From the NCBI GenBank assembly GCA_025463165.1, contig JAOBAU010000254.1:1-45094 (forward strand): a stretch of DNA of 45,094 nt, in the 5' to 3' direction. Below the pieces are notes generated by a model. The model did no database searches and was not told where the DNA came from. It worked only from the letters and a program-made list of their open reading frames with translations. This document shows positions 37,089-45,094 of the stretch, piece after piece. The translations under genes were made by a program, and so were the position numbers. This DNA is from Acidobacteriota bacterium. Lineage in GTDB: Bacteria; Acidobacteriota; Thermoanaerobaculia; Gp7-AA8. The stretch's first letter is position 1, and every line of letters begins with the position of its first letter.

Positions 37089-37904
37089 ATGCATACACGC
37101 GTGATTGCTTCTTCATCTGAGCTCGTTCCCGTCATCGGGATGGGGACGTGGCAGACGTTTGATGTCTCGGCATCCGCTGAGAAAGTGGGGCTCGGCTCCG
37201 TGCTCGACGTCTTCGCGGCCGGCGGCGGACGTCTCATCGATTCCTCTCCGATGTATGGCCGTGCGGAAGAGGTCGTTGGCGAATTGCGCGCGCACGTCCC
37301 GAACGCGTTCGTCGCGACGAAGGTCTGGACGCGCGGACGCGAAGAGGGTGAGCGGGAGATCGAGCGATCGATGCGATTGCTGCGCGCCGATCCGATCGAC
37401 CTCATACAAATTCACAATCTGCTCGACTGGCGCACGCATCTCCGCACGCTGCGGCGGTTGAAAGATGCCGGCCGCGTTCGCTATATCGGCATCACGCATT
37501 ACGTGACCTCGGCGTTTGGCGAGCTCGAATCGATCATGCGCGGCGAAGAGCTCGACTTCGTCCAGCTGCCGATGTCGATCGCGCTGCCCGACGCCGAGCG
37601 GCGCCTGCTGCCGCTCGCCGCCGAGCGCGGCATCGCGGTGCTCGTCAATCGTCCATTCGAAGGCGGCTCACTCTTTCGTCGCGGCGAGCTGCCGCCGCTC
37701 GCGCGCGAGCTCGGCAGCGAATCGTGGGGCGAGCTCTTTCTTCGCTGGATCATCGCGCACGAAGAAGTGACCTGCGCGATTCCGGCGACCGGCAGCGTCG
37801 AGCATCTTCGCGAGAATCTGCGCGCGGGTGAAAAACCGCTGCTGACGCGCGAGGAGCGCGACGCGTTGCGGGCCGCTATCCTCCCGGCACCAGCTCGAAG
37901 TTGA
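37089..37904 (+). CDS. Aldo/keto reductase family protein
   Basis: PVIGMGTWQTF, LIDSSPMYGRAEEVVGEL, FVATKVW, DLIQIHNLLDW, RVRYIGITHY, AIPATGSVEHLRENL. Confidence 0.92.
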   Translation: MHTRVIASSSELVPVIGMGTWQTFDVSASAEKVGLGSVLDVFAAGGGRLIDSSPMYGRAEEVVGELRAHVPNAFVATKVWTRGREEGEREIERSMRLLRADPIDLIQIHNLLDWRTHLRTLRRLKDAGRVRYIGITHYVTSAFGELESIMRGEELDFVQLPMSIALPDAERRLLPLAAERGIAVLVNRPFEGGSLFRRGELPPLARELGSESWGELFLRWIIAHEEVTCAIPATGSVEHLRENLRAGEKPLLTREERDALRAAILPAPARS

Positions 37905-38673
37905 CCAGCAGCTCGTGCACGACCTCGGTCGGTTTGCCGTCTTTGATCATCGGACGGAAGCGCCAGCGGCGAATCGCGCTCACGGTCACTTCGTTGAAGA
38001 CCGCCTGCTTCGCCGGATCGATCACCTGCACGTCTTTCATCCGGCCGTCGGTGCCGATGACGTAGCGAACGATCACGCTGTCTTCGATCCGCTTCTTCTT
38101 CATCTCCGGCGGATAGCTCGGATACTCCTGCGACAGCGCCAGCAGCGGCAGCGGTTTGCCGCGCTCGATGTGTACGCGTCCATCATCCGGAAACTGAATG
38201 CCGCCGGTAATGCCGTGCAGCTTGCCGCCGATCTCGCCTCCCGCCTGGCCGTCCTTCTCTCCGCCCGGAATGCCGGTCGCAACTCCCCCCACCGCGATCG
38301 CGGTCGTCGCCAGCTGCGCGATCGAATTCGAAACAAGCGGGATCTCGTCGGGGATCACGGTCGGCGCGACGATCTCTTCGACCGGCACCTGCGGCCGCGC
38401 GACGAGCGCCACTTCATGCGTTGCCGGGGGCGGCTGTTGCTGCGCCGGTTTCGGCGGAGGCGGAGGTGGAGGAGGCGGCGGCGGATCGGGAATCGCGGTC
38501 AGGCTGTACATCGTCACGAAGCGCGGCGACTGCCGCGGAAACTCCACCTTCCAGAGCGACGCGCCGACCGCAACACCGACCGCGATCAGATGCAGCACGA
38601 TCGAGACCGGCAGCGTCTCGTACAGCAGTCGCCTGCTGCGCGACACGGAAGCGGTAGCGACGGTCTCGAACAT
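37876..38673 (-). CDS. TonB-like energy transducer, paralogue 1
   Basis: N-terminal TM, poly-Pro DPPPPPPPPPPPKP, C-terminal IRYVIGTDGRMKDVQVIDPAKQAVFNEVTVSAIRRWRFRPMIKDGKPTEVVHELLVNFELV-type TonB_C. Confidence 0.88.
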   Translation of the reverse strand: MFETVATASVSRSRRLLYETLPVSIVLHLIAVGVAVGASLWKVEFPRQSPRFVTMYSLTAIPDPPPPPPPPPPPKPAQQQPPPATHEVALVARPQVPVEEIVAPTVIPDEIPLVSNSIAQLATTAIAVGGVATGIPGGEKDGQAGGEIGGKLHGITGGIQFPDDGRVHIERGKPLPLLALSQEYPSYPPEMKKKRIEDSVIVRYVIGTDGRMKDVQVIDPAKQAVFNEVTVSAIRRWRFRPMIKDGKPTEVVHELLVNFELVPGG

Positions 38674-38710
38674 GCCGGGATGTCCGGAATGTATCAGTTG
38701 GGGCGGTGCG

Positions 38711-39499
38711 TCAATCGCCTTCCAGTTTGAAATTCACTGTTAGTTCATGCACGACTTCAACCGGCTGCCCATCCTTGATCATCGGTTTGAAGCGCCAGAA
38801 ACGAACGGCGCGCATCGTCGCGTCATCGAACTTCTTGAACTGCGCGTGCGCGAGGATCTCGACGCTTTTCACGCGTCCGTCTTTTCCGATGATGTAGCGG
38901 ATGAGGAGACTGTCTTCCTTCATCGCCACGCGCATGTCTTCCGGATATTGCGGCCACGTCTGCGACAGCGGGAACATCCCGAGCGGCTTGTCGCGCGCGA
39001 TGTGTACGCGTCCATCGGACGGTGGTGGCGGCGGAGGAGGCGGTGGCGGAGGGAGTGGCGGCGCGCCGTCGACTTTGCCGCCGAGGATTCCGCCGATGGA
39101 ACCGCCGACGATGCCGCCGACCACGCCGCCGTCGACGCCACCTTCTTCACCGCCGACGACGCCGGCCGGATCGGATGATGGCGGTTGCGCGGACGCCGGC
39201 AGAATCTCGTCGGGAATGACGGTCGGCGCGACGATCTGCTTCGTGACGATCACTTCCGTCGGCGTCGCTTTCGAGGCGGCGGGCGGCGGCGGTGGCGGGG
39301 GCGGCGGCGGAGGTGGCGGCGTCGTGAGCGCGTAGGTCGCGCTCAGCCGCGGGTAGTGATTCGGGAACGAGACTTCCGTATTCGAGATGATGATCGCCGC
39401 CGCGATGGCGAGGATGTGCAGCGCAATCGACACCGGCAGCGTCTCAAAGCGCAGCCATCGATTACGACTCGCTGACGAGCGACGGACAGTCTCAAACAT
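38711..39499 (-). CDS. TonB-like energy transducer, paralogue 2
   Basis: MFETVRRSSASRNRWLRFETLPVSIALH..., poly-Pro, IVAPTVIPDEI, ALLIRYIIGKDGRVKSVEILAHAQFKKFDDATMRAVRFWRFKPMIKDGQPVEVVHELTVNFKLE-like C-terminus. Start chosen at 39499. Confidence 0.88.
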   Translation of the reverse strand: MFETVRRSSASRNRWLRFETLPVSIALHILAIAAAIIISNTEVSFPNHYPRLSATYALTTPPPPPPPPPPPPPAASKATPTEVIVTKQIVAPTVIPDEILPASAQPPSSDPAGVVGGEEGGVDGGVVGGIVGGSIGGILGGKVDGAPPLPPPPPPPPPPPSDGRVHIARDKPLGMFPLSQTWPQYPEDMRVAMKEDSLLIRYIIGKDGRVKSVEILAHAQFKKFDDATMRAVRFWRFKPMIKDGQPVEVVHELTVNFKLEGD

Positions 39500-39655
39500 G
39501 TAAGGGACCGGGCGATTTTGGTATGGGGCGCGACATCCAGGCACATGCTACAAAGAACTTCGCGGCAACGGAACAGAGCAAGCCGTGCGGGAACCGGCAT
39601 CTCTACTCGTGTCGGAGGGGAGACGCGCAGTCGTTTTCCTTATTGGTGCCAGGCG

Positions 39656-39690
39656 CAAAAAAGACGAACGGCGAGCCTGAGCTCGCCGTT
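39656..39690 (-). terminator. Terminator-like hairpin upstream of the tandem TonB genes
   Basis: AACGGCGAGC-ctga-GCTCGCCGTT (perfect 10-bp stem, 39667-39690); on the minus strand followed by CGTCTTTTTT. Confidence 0.6.
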
Positions 39691-39882
39691 TGCCGGGAAC
39701 CGCGTCCCTCGTTCGAACCAAACCGCGGGGGATAAGGTCGCGGCCCGCCCGAATCAGTTCCCGCAGTATGGGAGCGACGAGCCGGGAAGAATCCTGTTAC
39801 GAAACGGTGAACGATTGACCATTATCGGTGTGAGAGCGATCACGCGCATCCTTCGTGCTTCGGGGGATAAATCCAAAACGTG

Positions 39883-40329
39883 ATGGCGCGCTACATCCAG
39901 AAAATCTCCCTCCTCGGCAAGGAGCGATGGATCGGCTGGGAAGTCGACGGCGTCGGCACCGAGATGCCCGGCCTCACGCTCGCCGACGATTTGCCCGAAG
40001 AGGATCTGCGCACGCGCGGCGTGAAAGAGTTTCTGCCGATGCCGTTCGAAAGTTTCCTCGGCATGACCGCGGCCATCGCCGACGGCCGCGCGCAACTCGA
40101 CCAGGATGTGGAGTTCCGCCTCGACGCGTTGCAGGTCGGGATGGAACGTTTCCGCAGCCGCGGCGTGACGGACGTGCCGAAGTCGCTGCTCGCCGACGTC
40201 TTCGGCGGCGACGATCCGCTGCAGCATCCGCGCGTGCAGGAACGCTTCCGAGAGTGGGAGAAAAAGGGAGCGGTCGATGTGGTGCTGCGCGATGACTGCT
40301 ATCTGCGGATTCGCGGAAGACTCGCGTAA
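39883..40329 (+). CDS. Hypothetical protein (148 aa)
   Basis: MARYIQKISLLGKERWIGWEVDGVGTEMPGLTLADDLPEEDLRTRGVKEFLPMPFESFLGMTAAIADGRAQLD...; same strand, just upstream of the kinase-ligase pair. Confidence 0.65.
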   Translation: MARYIQKISLLGKERWIGWEVDGVGTEMPGLTLADDLPEEDLRTRGVKEFLPMPFESFLGMTAAIADGRAQLDQDVEFRLDALQVGMERFRSRGVTDVPKSLLADVFGGDDPLQHPRVQERFREWEKKGAVDVVLRDDCYLRIRGRLA

Positions 40330-40347
40330 CGCGCGCATCATGTTCCC

Positions 40348-40791
40348 GTGGAGCTCGTGATCTTCGCTGGTCTCCCGGCTGCCGGAAAGTCGACGTACTA
40401 CCGCGAGCACTTCGCGTCGACCCACGCGCACGTCAGCAAAGACCTGATGCCGAATGCCGCGCGACGCGATGAGAAGCAGCAGCGGCTCGTCGAGCTGGAG
40501 CTCGCGGCCGGACGCTCGGTCGTCGTCGACAACACCAATCCGACGATCGCGGTTCGCGCGCCGCTGATCGCCATCGGACGGCGACACGATGCGCGCGTGG
40601 TCGGATACTTTTTCGACTGTCCGATCCGCGCGTGCGTGATGCGCAATCGCAACCGCGAAGGTAAGGAACGCGTGCCTGACGTGGCGATCTTCACGACCGC
40701 GAAAAAGCTCGTCGCACCGGCAATCGAGGAAGGATTCGACGAGGTGCGGGTCATCCAGTGCACTCCGTTTGCAGACGCGACCACGCAATGA
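40348..40791 (+). CDS. P-loop kinase, polynucleotide-kinase-like
   Basis: GTG start; GLPAAGKSTYYREHF (Walker A), SVVVDNTNPTIAVRAPLI; ATGA overlap with ligD. Confidence 0.8.
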   Translation: MELVIFAGLPAAGKSTYYREHFASTHAHVSKDLMPNAARRDEKQQRLVELELAAGRSVVVDNTNPTIAVRAPLIAIGRRHDARVVGYFFDCPIRACVMRNRNREGKERVPDVAIFTTAKKLVAPAIEEGFDEVRVIQCTPFADATTQ

Positions 40792-42632
40792 CTCCGCAGA
40801 ACCTGCTTCGCAAACTTTTCCCGCCGATGCTGGCGACGTTGACGGACGCGCCGCCGTCCGACGACGCGAACTGGACGTTCGAGCTGAAGTACGACGGCTT
40901 TCGCGGCGTCTGCGCGAAGAGCGGCGGCGAGCTGGCGCTCTGGTCGCGCAACGAGCTCGATCTCGGCGCGCGGTTTCCGAAGATCGTCGCGGCGCTGGAA
41001 AAGTGGAAGGCCGACGAGATCGTCGTTGACGGCGAGATCGTCGCGCTGAACGATGAAGGCGTTCCGAAGTTCGAGTTGCTGCAGCAGGGCAATGTCCGCG
41101 AGCGCTACGTCGTCTTCGATCTGCTCTGGCTGCACGGCAAAGACGTTCGCGGACTGACGTATCTCGAGCGGCGCGAATTACTGAAGAAGGTGGTGGCGCG
41201 CTCGCCGGCGGCGATCGAGCTGTCGCACGTCGTCGAAGGCTCGGCACCCGAGGCGCTGGCGGAAGCCGCTCAGGAAGGATGGGAAGGGCTGATCGCGAAG
41301 CGCAACGATTCGATCTACGAGCCGCGCCGCTCGAAAGCGTGGCTGAAGATCAAAGCGCTGAACATGCAGGAGCTGGCCATCGTCGGCTTCAATCCGTCGA
41401 CGCATTCCGATCGTGAGATCGGATCGCTGCATCTCGCGGTGATGGGCGATGACGGCGCGCTGCACTACGCGGGAAAAGTCGGCACCGGCTTCTCGTACAA
41501 GCTGCGCATCTGGCTGAAGGAACAACTGTCGAAGGATGCGATCGCGCAGACGCCGGTGAAGGATGCGCCGCGCGAGCGCGTGGCGACGTGGGTGAAGCCG
41601 CGTCTCGTCGCGCAGGTGGCCTTCACCGAATGGACGTCCGACAACAAGCTGCGCCACCCGTCCTTCCTCGGCTTACGCGACGACAAATCACCGGAGGAAA
41701 CCGTGCGCGAACGACCCGAGCCCGCTGCTGCACCGGCAAAAAAGAAAACGACGTCGAAGAAACAAAGTGCCACGGTCACGCTCACGCATCCGGAGCGCGT
41801 GCTTTATCCGAAGGACAAGATCACGAAGCAGGACGTCGCCGATTACTACGCGGCCGTGTCGGACGCGATGATCCGAACGCTGAAGGATCGGCCGCTCGCG
41901 CTCGAGCACTGGAACTCCGGCATCGATCAGCCGTCGTGGTTTCATCAGAACGTCGGGAAGGAAGCGCCGTCCTGGGCGAACGTGATTGAAACGCCGACGC
42001 GCGTCGCCAGCCGCAAGACGGTGCGGCATCTCGTCGTCGATAAACCGGAGACGCTGCAGTGGCTGGCGCAGATGTCGGTGCTGACGATTCATATGTGGTC
42101 GTCGCGCGGCGTGAGTCTCGAAGAGCCGGACTGGCTCGTCTTCGATCTCGATCCGGCGAAAGGAAAAGGAATCGCGCAGGCCATCGATGCCGCGATCGTG
42201 ATGCGCGGACTGCTCGAGAATCTCGAGCTGCCGAGCGTGCCGAAGACGTCGGGGAAGCGCGGCATTCACGTCTTCGTCCCGCTGCAGGCTGGCTACTCGC
42301 ACGAGGACGCGGCGAACTTTGCGTGCTCGATCGCGGCGGCGGTGAGCGCCGAGGTGCCGTATATGACGGTGGAGCGAAGTATCGCCAGCCGGCGCGGACG
42401 GCTCTACCTTGATTGCATGCAAAACGGTTACGGCAAGACGATGGTCGCGCCGTATTCGCTGCGCGCGATCGATGGCGCGCCGGTGTCGGCGCCGCTGAAG
42501 TGGAGTGAGATCACGAAGAAGCTCGACCCGCTGAAGTTCAATCTGCGGACGATGCCGAATCGCCTGGCGAAGATCGGCGATCTGTTCGAAGCGGTGTTCA
42601 AAGAGAAGGCGCGGCTGCCGAAACTGGAATGA
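40788..42632 (+). CDS. ligD: LigD-type ATP-dependent DNA ligase with C-terminal polymerase/primase domain
   Basis: Ligase motif FELKYDGFRG, VVDGEIVAL, EGLIAKRNDSIYEP, SKAWLKIKAL; LigD Pol: TLTHPERVLYPKDKITKQDVADYYAAV, EPDWLVFDLDPAKGKG, TSGKRGIHVFVPL. Confidence 0.95.
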   Translation: MTPQNLLRKLFPPMLATLTDAPPSDDANWTFELKYDGFRGVCAKSGGELALWSRNELDLGARFPKIVAALEKWKADEIVVDGEIVALNDEGVPKFELLQQGNVRERYVVFDLLWLHGKDVRGLTYLERRELLKKVVARSPAAIELSHVVEGSAPEALAEAAQEGWEGLIAKRNDSIYEPRRSKAWLKIKALNMQELAIVGFNPSTHSDREIGSLHLAVMGDDGALHYAGKVGTGFSYKLRIWLKEQLSKDAIAQTPVKDAPRERVATWVKPRLVAQVAFTEWTSDNKLRHPSFLGLRDDKSPEETVRERPEPAAAPAKKKTTSKKQSATVTLTHPERVLYPKDKITKQDVADYYAAVSDAMIRTLKDRPLALEHWNSGIDQPSWFHQNVGKEAPSWANVIETPTRVASRKTVRHLVVDKPETLQWLAQMSVLTIHMWSSRGVSLEEPDWLVFDLDPAKGKGIAQAIDAAIVMRGLLENLELPSVPKTSGKRGIHVFVPLQAGYSHEDAANFACSIAAAVSAEVPYMTVERSIASRRGRLYLDCMQNGYGKTMVAPYSLRAIDGAPVSAPLKWSEITKKLDPLKFNLRTMPNRLAKIGDLFEAVFKEKARLPKLE

Positions 42633-42633
42633 G

Positions 42634-44256
42634 ATGACGAGAGCTGTTCGGCGAGCGGACGTTGCGTCGGTGGTGGCGCTGCTGGCGCTCACCGTGACGC
42701 TTTACCGAAACGTCGTCTCGCTCTGGTGGCTGCTCGATGACGTCTTCCATCTCCACTTCCTGCACGATCATCCCGGCTTCGCGTATCTGAAACGCGATGC
42801 GTTCGATCAGCTGCCGTTCGATCTCTTCACGCCGTTGCTCTTCATCTCGCTGGACGCGGATGAGCGGCTGGCGGGACTCGAGCCGGCGGCGTTCCACCTT
42901 CATCAACTGATCGCGCTCGGCATCGGCGCGATCGTCGCGTACGCGGTCTTCCGGCAGTGGCTGTCGCCGCTCGTTTCGTTTGCGGGATCGGTGCTGATCA
43001 TCGCCGGCGCGCCGCTCTGCACGATCGTGCAGGAGTTGATGCTGCGTCATTACGTCGAGGGCTTCGTCTTCGCCGGCGTGACCGTGTTGTTGTACGTGCA
43101 GGCGCTGCGACGAAACAGCGTTGCGCTGATGATCGCGGCAGCGTGCGCGTACCTGCTCGCCGCGTTTGCGAAAGAGATCTACGTCCCGCTGCCGTTCGCG
43201 TTGCTCGCGCTGCCGGAAGGAACCTGGCCGCGGCGCGTGCGCGCGGCGATTCCGCAGGGCGTCGCGCTGCTCGTCTATCTCGCATTGCGGCGGCTCGCGC
43301 TCGGCACGTTCGGCGGCGGCTATGGCTGGGCGATGGAGGCGCGCGATCTGCCGGAGCTGGCGCGGCGAATGCCGCGAGAGCTGGCGAAACGGATGTTCGT
43401 TACGCCGTCGTTGGCCGTGGTGCTCATCGCGATCATCGTCATCGCGATCGTTGTCCTCGCGCGGCGGAAGAAGTTCGCGCCGCTGACGATCGCGGGGCTG
43501 GCGCTGCTGGCGCTGGGGCCGGTGATTCCCGTGATGAAGGCGTTCGAAGCGCGTTACGCGTTCGCGCTCTGGCTCGTCGTCGCGGTGACGATCGTCGCCG
43601 GCGCGAGCGCCATCGAACGGAGCTGGCCGCGGCTGTCGCTGCTGGCGATCGCGATCGTTGCAACGCTTGCCGCGAATCGTCTGGAGTGGCGAACGACGAT
43701 GGCGATCGCGGAGCGGATGAGTGTCGAAGGTCGCTGGTTCATGGCGGCGAATGCTGATGCGCTCTTGCGCCGGCCTGCGATTCCGCCGGCGGCGATGGGG
43801 GAGCTCGTCTGGCTGAAATCGATCTCCGGACGCGCAGCCGGTGCGCGTTGGTTCTACGACGACATCTTTCTTTGTTCGGCCAGCGCAACGTCGATCCGAG
43901 AGTTCGAAGAAGCATCGAACACAATTCGCGACGTTACGCTGCCGGTTCGTCAATCGAGCGCTGCCATCTGCGATCGCGCGCAACATCCCGCTCCATTCTC
44001 CGCACACTTTCGCTACGACGACGGCGTGTTGCACTGGAAGCTCGGACCGTACGAAGGCGGGCAGTATCGTTTCGTGCTCGGCGACGGAGCGCAGGCGTTC
44101 GACGTCCCGTCCGAGGAAGGCTTTCGGTTGCCCGGCGCTCGCGGACTGACGCTGCGCATCGCGTATCTGCCGCCGAAAGGTGACGAGATCTACTCGTCGC
44201 CGATCGAGCTCGATTTCGTCAATCATCCCGACGTGCGGCTGCCGAAGCGGGAGTGA
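42634..44256 (+). CDS. Polytopic membrane protein (540 aa), possibly glycosyltransferase-like
   Basis: Multiple TM helices, LLDDVFHLHFLHDHPGFAYLKRDAFDQL, soluble C-terminal part; 1 nt after the ligD stop. Confidence 0.75.
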   Translation: MTRAVRRADVASVVALLALTVTLYRNVVSLWWLLDDVFHLHFLHDHPGFAYLKRDAFDQLPFDLFTPLLFISLDADERLAGLEPAAFHLHQLIALGIGAIVAYAVFRQWLSPLVSFAGSVLIIAGAPLCTIVQELMLRHYVEGFVFAGVTVLLYVQALRRNSVALMIAAACAYLLAAFAKEIYVPLPFALLALPEGTWPRRVRAAIPQGVALLVYLALRRLALGTFGGGYGWAMEARDLPELARRMPRELAKRMFVTPSLAVVLIAIIVIAIVVLARRKKFAPLTIAGLALLALGPVIPVMKAFEARYAFALWLVVAVTIVAGASAIERSWPRLSLLAIAIVATLAANRLEWRTTMAIAERMSVEGRWFMAANADALLRRPAIPPAAMGELVWLKSISGRAAGARWFYDDIFLCSASATSIREFEEASNTIRDVTLPVRQSSAAICDRAQHPAPFSAHFRYDDGVLHWKLGPYEGGQYRFVLGDGAQAFDVPSEEGFRLPGARGLTLRIAYLPPKGDEIYSSPIELDFVNHPDVRLPKRE

Positions 44257-44310
44257 TCCGATCTGCTACGATCGATCCTTCAATCACTCACAATTCAAGG
44301 GGCAAACCGC

Positions 44311-45015
44311 ATGAGCGCATCATGGGAGATCGACCTCGACGGGGCGACGCATACCGTCACGGTCGAGCGCAGCGAAGCAGGGAAAGATGTCATTCGGGTC
44401 GACGGGCGCGTTGCCGCGAAGCCTCTCGGATCCGATGAAGATGAGCGCTTCATCACCGTGGCCGGCTATTCGTACGTCGTACGGCGCATCGACGATTCGT
44501 TCGAGCTCGACGTCGCCGACGCGCAGGTCGCGACCGCGGCCAACGTGCTGCTCGGCCAGACGGTGCTGGCGTCATCGAAAGCGGCGCCGATCTCGGCGCG
44601 CAAATCGTCCGGCATCATCGGCAAGATCATCGTATGGGGAACGATCGTCGGCGGGGTGGCGATGCTGATGTTGATGTTGCAGCCGCCGAGTTACGAGAAG
44701 ATCGCCAGAGCGCGCGTGCATCACATGCTTGACGAAATGAAAAGCGGCCGCGGCGAAGAGATGCAGTTCGCGATCTGCCTCTGGCAGCGCAACGTGAAGG
44801 TTCTCGACAACAATGAGATGGGGTACGCGTCCGATAACTTCGACAAATGGCGAAGGGAAAAGGAGCTGTACAACAAAGGCTTCACGAAGTTCGAGATCAT
44901 CAGCTCGAAGGTGTTGAAGGAAGAAGCGGTACCGACGGCGGTCATCGGCTTCTCGCTCGACGGCGTCGAATATCTGGTGCGCGTTCCTGATAAAAAGCCG
45001 ATCTCATGGGAGTGA
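44311..45015 (+). CDS. Hypothetical protein with one TM helix (234 aa)
   Basis: MSASWEIDLDGATHTVTVERSEAGKDVIRVDGRVAAKPLG...; TM IIGKIIVWGTIVGGVAMLMLML. Confidence 0.8.
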   Translation: MSASWEIDLDGATHTVTVERSEAGKDVIRVDGRVAAKPLGSDEDERFITVAGYSYVVRRIDDSFELDVADAQVATAANVLLGQTVLASSKAAPISARKSSGIIGKIIVWGTIVGGVAMLMLMLQPPSYEKIARARVHHMLDEMKSGRGEEMQFAICLWQRNVKVLDNNEMGYASDNFDKWRREKELYNKGFTKFEIISSKVLKEEAVPTAVIGFSLDGVEYLVRVPDKKPISWE

Positions 45016-45016
45016 C

Positions 45017-45094
45017 ATGGCGTTAACGGAGAGCTCGAAGCGCGCGATCATCACCGGCGCTTCATCCGGAATCGGTCACGCGCTGGCGCGCGAG
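45017..45094 (+). CDS. Short-chain dehydrogenase/reductase, N-terminal fragment (runs off window)
   Basis: MALTESSKRAIITGASSGIGHALARE: TGxxxGIG Rossmann motif. Confidence 0.88.
   Translation, partial: MALTESSKRAIITGASSGIGHALARE

Noticed and set aside
38440-38490. GGAGGCGGAGGTGG-type repeats as microsatellites
   Set aside because: Explained by poly-proline coding in the TonB-like genes.
39518-39660. Possible c-di-GMP (GEMM) or cobalamin riboswitch
   Set aside because: Conserved core strings of either class could not be matched by eye; only a generic structured leader is claimed.
39700-39740. GTTCGAACC resembling a tRNA T-loop
   Set aside because: Flanking bases do not form a T-stem in either orientation and no acceptor or anticodon arm could be found.
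39754-41247. 497-aa minus-strand ORF
   Set aside because: Antisense to hypothetical, kinase and ligase genes; no domain.
42598-44226. 542-aa minus-strand ORF
   Set aside because: Antisense to the polytopic membrane protein; R/D/H/Q-rich shadow.
1-45094. CRISPR array, prophage or integrative element
   Set aside because: No regularly spaced repeats, integrase, transposase or phage structural genes were seen; only isolated palindromic repeats and an R-M cassette.

Overview
High-GC bacterial chromosomal window of about 45 kb. It is densely packed, and no rRNA, tRNA, CRISPR array, transposase or phage structural gene was recognised. Codon use and gene content suggest an Acidobacteria-like or related lineage, but this is inference only. 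Recognisable modules, left to right: (1) a five-gene minus-strand operon (1-4765) with two paralogous acidic/glycine-zipper proteins, a HEVGH metallopeptidase-like protein, an unknown 504-aa protein and an amidohydrolase; (2) an EcoRII-type restriction-modification locus: Dcm-like C5 methyltransferase, Vsr nick endonuclease and a full-length EcoRII-like nuclease; (3) a gene-remnant scar (TPR tail plus OmpR winged-helix tail) before a GT39-like/TPR membrane protein; (4) a REC-GGDEF-EAL protein; (5) a 1300-aa membrane patatin-like phospholipase, a SAM methyltransferase and a sigma factor / zinc-finger-TPR-CHAT / unknown protein operon, with a divergent PA-IL-like lectin; (6) a GAF-HD-GYP protein; (7) ABC-2 transporter genes and a GSG-repeat surface protein; (8) purH, a PLC/P1-like protein, a UDG-like protein and pepQ; (9) a truncated SGNH hydrolase beside paired palindromic repeats; (10) an amidoligase-like protein, an aldo/keto reductase and two tandem TonB-like genes; (11) a P-loop kinase coupled to a LIG-POL LigD. 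A two-hairpin palindromic repeat occurs at least four times, once inside an ABC permease ORF. The best candidates for something undescribed are the glycine-zipper/metallopeptidase operon and the sigma/anti-sigma-CHAT operon. All family calls come from reading motifs by eye; no database search was run.
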